From: a virus | IMG/VR virus record: IMGVR_UViG_3300035701_000086 | Location: 1 to 42,049 of that record | Length of the DNA stretch: 42,049 bases | Strand: one strand, 5' to 3' | Part shown: piece by piece, positions 41,213-42,049 of the stretch | How positions within the stretch are numbered: position 1 is the first letter of the stretch | How the letters are laid out: each line of letters starts with the position of its first letter | Notes under the pieces: model-generated | Database searches by the model: none | What the model was told of the DNA's origin: nothing | The model's input: only the letters and a program-made list of their open reading frames with translations | Program-made: the position numbers and the translations under genes

Positions 41213-41992
41213 ATGCAAGGTATATATTTAAGAGATGAAAAATGGTTAGAAAGAAGAAGAAAAGGAATAGGAAAAAAGACGTTTGATGGAGTATGTCTTA
41301 AATGTTCTAAGCCATTTGAATCTATAAGAAAAAATCAGAAATTTTGTTCTGTCAGCTGTTCTATTATTTATAGACAGCCTAAAGGTAAATATAATCGTTT
41401 ACCGTTTACAGAAGAATGGAAAAATAATATAAGTAAATCTAGACAAGGACTTATACTCTCTAAAGAGTGGAAAAAAAATATTAGTTTAAGTGGTAAAAAA
41501 GCTTGGGCAGAAGGAATAAATAAAGGATTTACTGGTCATTATCATTCAGAAGAATCAAAGAAAAAATTGGGTCATAGTTATAGAAAAAATTGCAAATGTG
41601 CTACTTGTAGAACTAAAAGAGGAGAAACTCTATCTGATCATTTGAATTTCTTATATGGTAAGTTCAAATCTAATAAGAATAATTGCGAAATTAGATTTCA
41701 ATCTTCTTTCGAATTGAAAACTTGCATTAAATTAGAGAACGACGATTCTGTAAAATTATTCGGAAGATGCACTTTTGGAATACCTTATATTTTAGAAGGT
41801 AAGGCGTATATGTATTTTCCTGACTTTCTAGTTGAGTATTATAATGGAGATAAAGAAATTATTGAAGTTAAACCTTCATGTTTGTTAGGCAATAAAATTA
41901 ACGTAGCTAAGCTTAATGCATTACGAATTTATTGCGAAAAAAATAATTTTGTAATTAGAATTATTACAGAAAATCAATTAAAGGAGAAATAA
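41213..41992 (+). CDS. Putative homing endonuclease: zinc finger, NUMOD3 repeats, PD-(D/E)XK
   Basis: 259 residues from ATG 41213, the second of two adjacent ATGs, better spaced from AGGAGA. A treble-clef-like zinc pattern (CLKCSKPF, then FCSVSC) near the N-terminus is followed by three NUMOD3-like DNA-binding repeats (FTEEWKNNISKSRQG, LSKEWKKNISLSGKKAW, HSEESKKKLGHSY). The C-terminal part has the nuclease core Pro-Asp in YFPDFLVEYY and Glu-x-Lys in IIEVKP, like TnsA/Vsr-type PD-(D/E)XK enzymes. It has no GIY-YIG motif. Inserted between two tail genes and strongly lysine-rich, it looks like a mobile free-standing endonuclease. Confidence 0.75.
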   Translation: MQGIYLRDEKWLERRRKGIGKKTFDGVCLKCSKPFESIRKNQKFCSVSCSIIYRQPKGKYNRLPFTEEWKNNISKSRQGLILSKEWKKNISLSGKKAWAEGINKGFTGHYHSEESKKKLGHSYRKNCKCATCRTKRGETLSDHLNFLYGKFKSNKNNCEIRFQSSFELKTCIKLENDDSVKLFGRCTFGIPYILEGKAYMYFPDFLVEYYNGDKEIIEVKPSCLLGNKINVAKLNALRIYCEKNNFVIRIITENQLKEK

Positions 41993-41994
41993 AA

Positions 41995-42049
41995 ATGCAA
42001 GATAATGATTTGTATTGGGCAAGCATTGCTTCAAATACTAACACCGAAA
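41995..42049 (+). CDS. Start of next gene (partial)
   Basis: ATG 41995 three bases after the endonuclease stop, with AAGGAG (41981-41986) upstream. Only 18 residues (MQDNDLYWASIASNTNTE) are visible before the window ends; function cannot be judged, though the position suggests a tail or fibre gene. Confidence 0.6.
   Translation, partial: MQDNDLYWASIASNTNTE

Noticed and set aside
1-42049. CRISPR array, rRNA, integrase or attachment site
   Set aside because: No regularly spaced repeats, rRNA sequence, recombinase or tRNA-fragment duplication was seen.

Overview
The window is part of a large, AT-rich genome of a tailed phage with a contractile tail, in the T4-like (myovirus) superfamily. The evidence is a gp23-type major capsid protein, neck and tail-completion genes, a gp18-type sheath, a gp19-type tube, a tape measure, and a full T4/P2-style baseplate set (gp53-like, gp5/gpV spike, PAAR tip, gp25, gp6/gpJ, gp7/gpI). 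The sequence does not identify the host. Strong AGGAGG-type ribosome sites, Rho-independent terminators and TTTACA-N17-TATAAT promoters point to a bacterium with ordinary sigma-70-like transcription.

Layout. Positions 1-2660 (plus strand) hold the capsid protein end, a virion-type protein and a 56-residue paralogue of its N-terminus, a methyltransferase and a cold-shock protein. Positions 2660-12570 are an accessory island, mostly on the minus strand, interrupted by a plus-strand pair (ATP-grasp ligase plus KamA-type radical SAM enzyme). The minus-strand genes include a MoxR-like AAA+ ATPase with a VWA/HExxH partner, a metallophosphoesterase and several very small genes. Positions 12600-15700 hold neck and tail-terminator genes, and 15744-18089 the sheath gene. 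Positions 18090-21790 are a second accessory island with tRNA-Thr(UGU), a candidate structured RNA, a receiver-like protein, an acyl-carrier-like protein lacking its serine, an RmlB-like dehydratase and two minus-strand small genes. Positions 21820-40620 run from tail tube to baseplate and tail protein I. Positions 40626-42049 hold a tail-associated protein, a putative homing endonuclease and the start of one more gene.

Transcription appears to be divided. Five minus-strand promoters share TTTACA, exactly 17 bases, then TATAAT, as expected of host-polymerase (probably early) promoters. Six plus-strand transcription units instead begin just downstream of the octamer ACTAAATA, which resembles the T4 late promoter TATAAATA. 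A seventh copy stands on the minus strand before one gene. Terminators close the capsid, cold-shock, neck and sheath units.

Most notable: (1) a probable +1 programmed frameshift at the end of the gp26-like tail assembly gene; (2) the phage-borne aminomutase/ATP-grasp pair with its catalytic residues intact; (3) a roughly 98-nt structured RNA closed by a 9-bp stem between tRNA-Thr and a cyclic-phosphate-type receiver protein; (4) an acyl-carrier domain with Ser replaced by Asp; (5) two domain families repeated across the virion proteins, one inserted inside the other.
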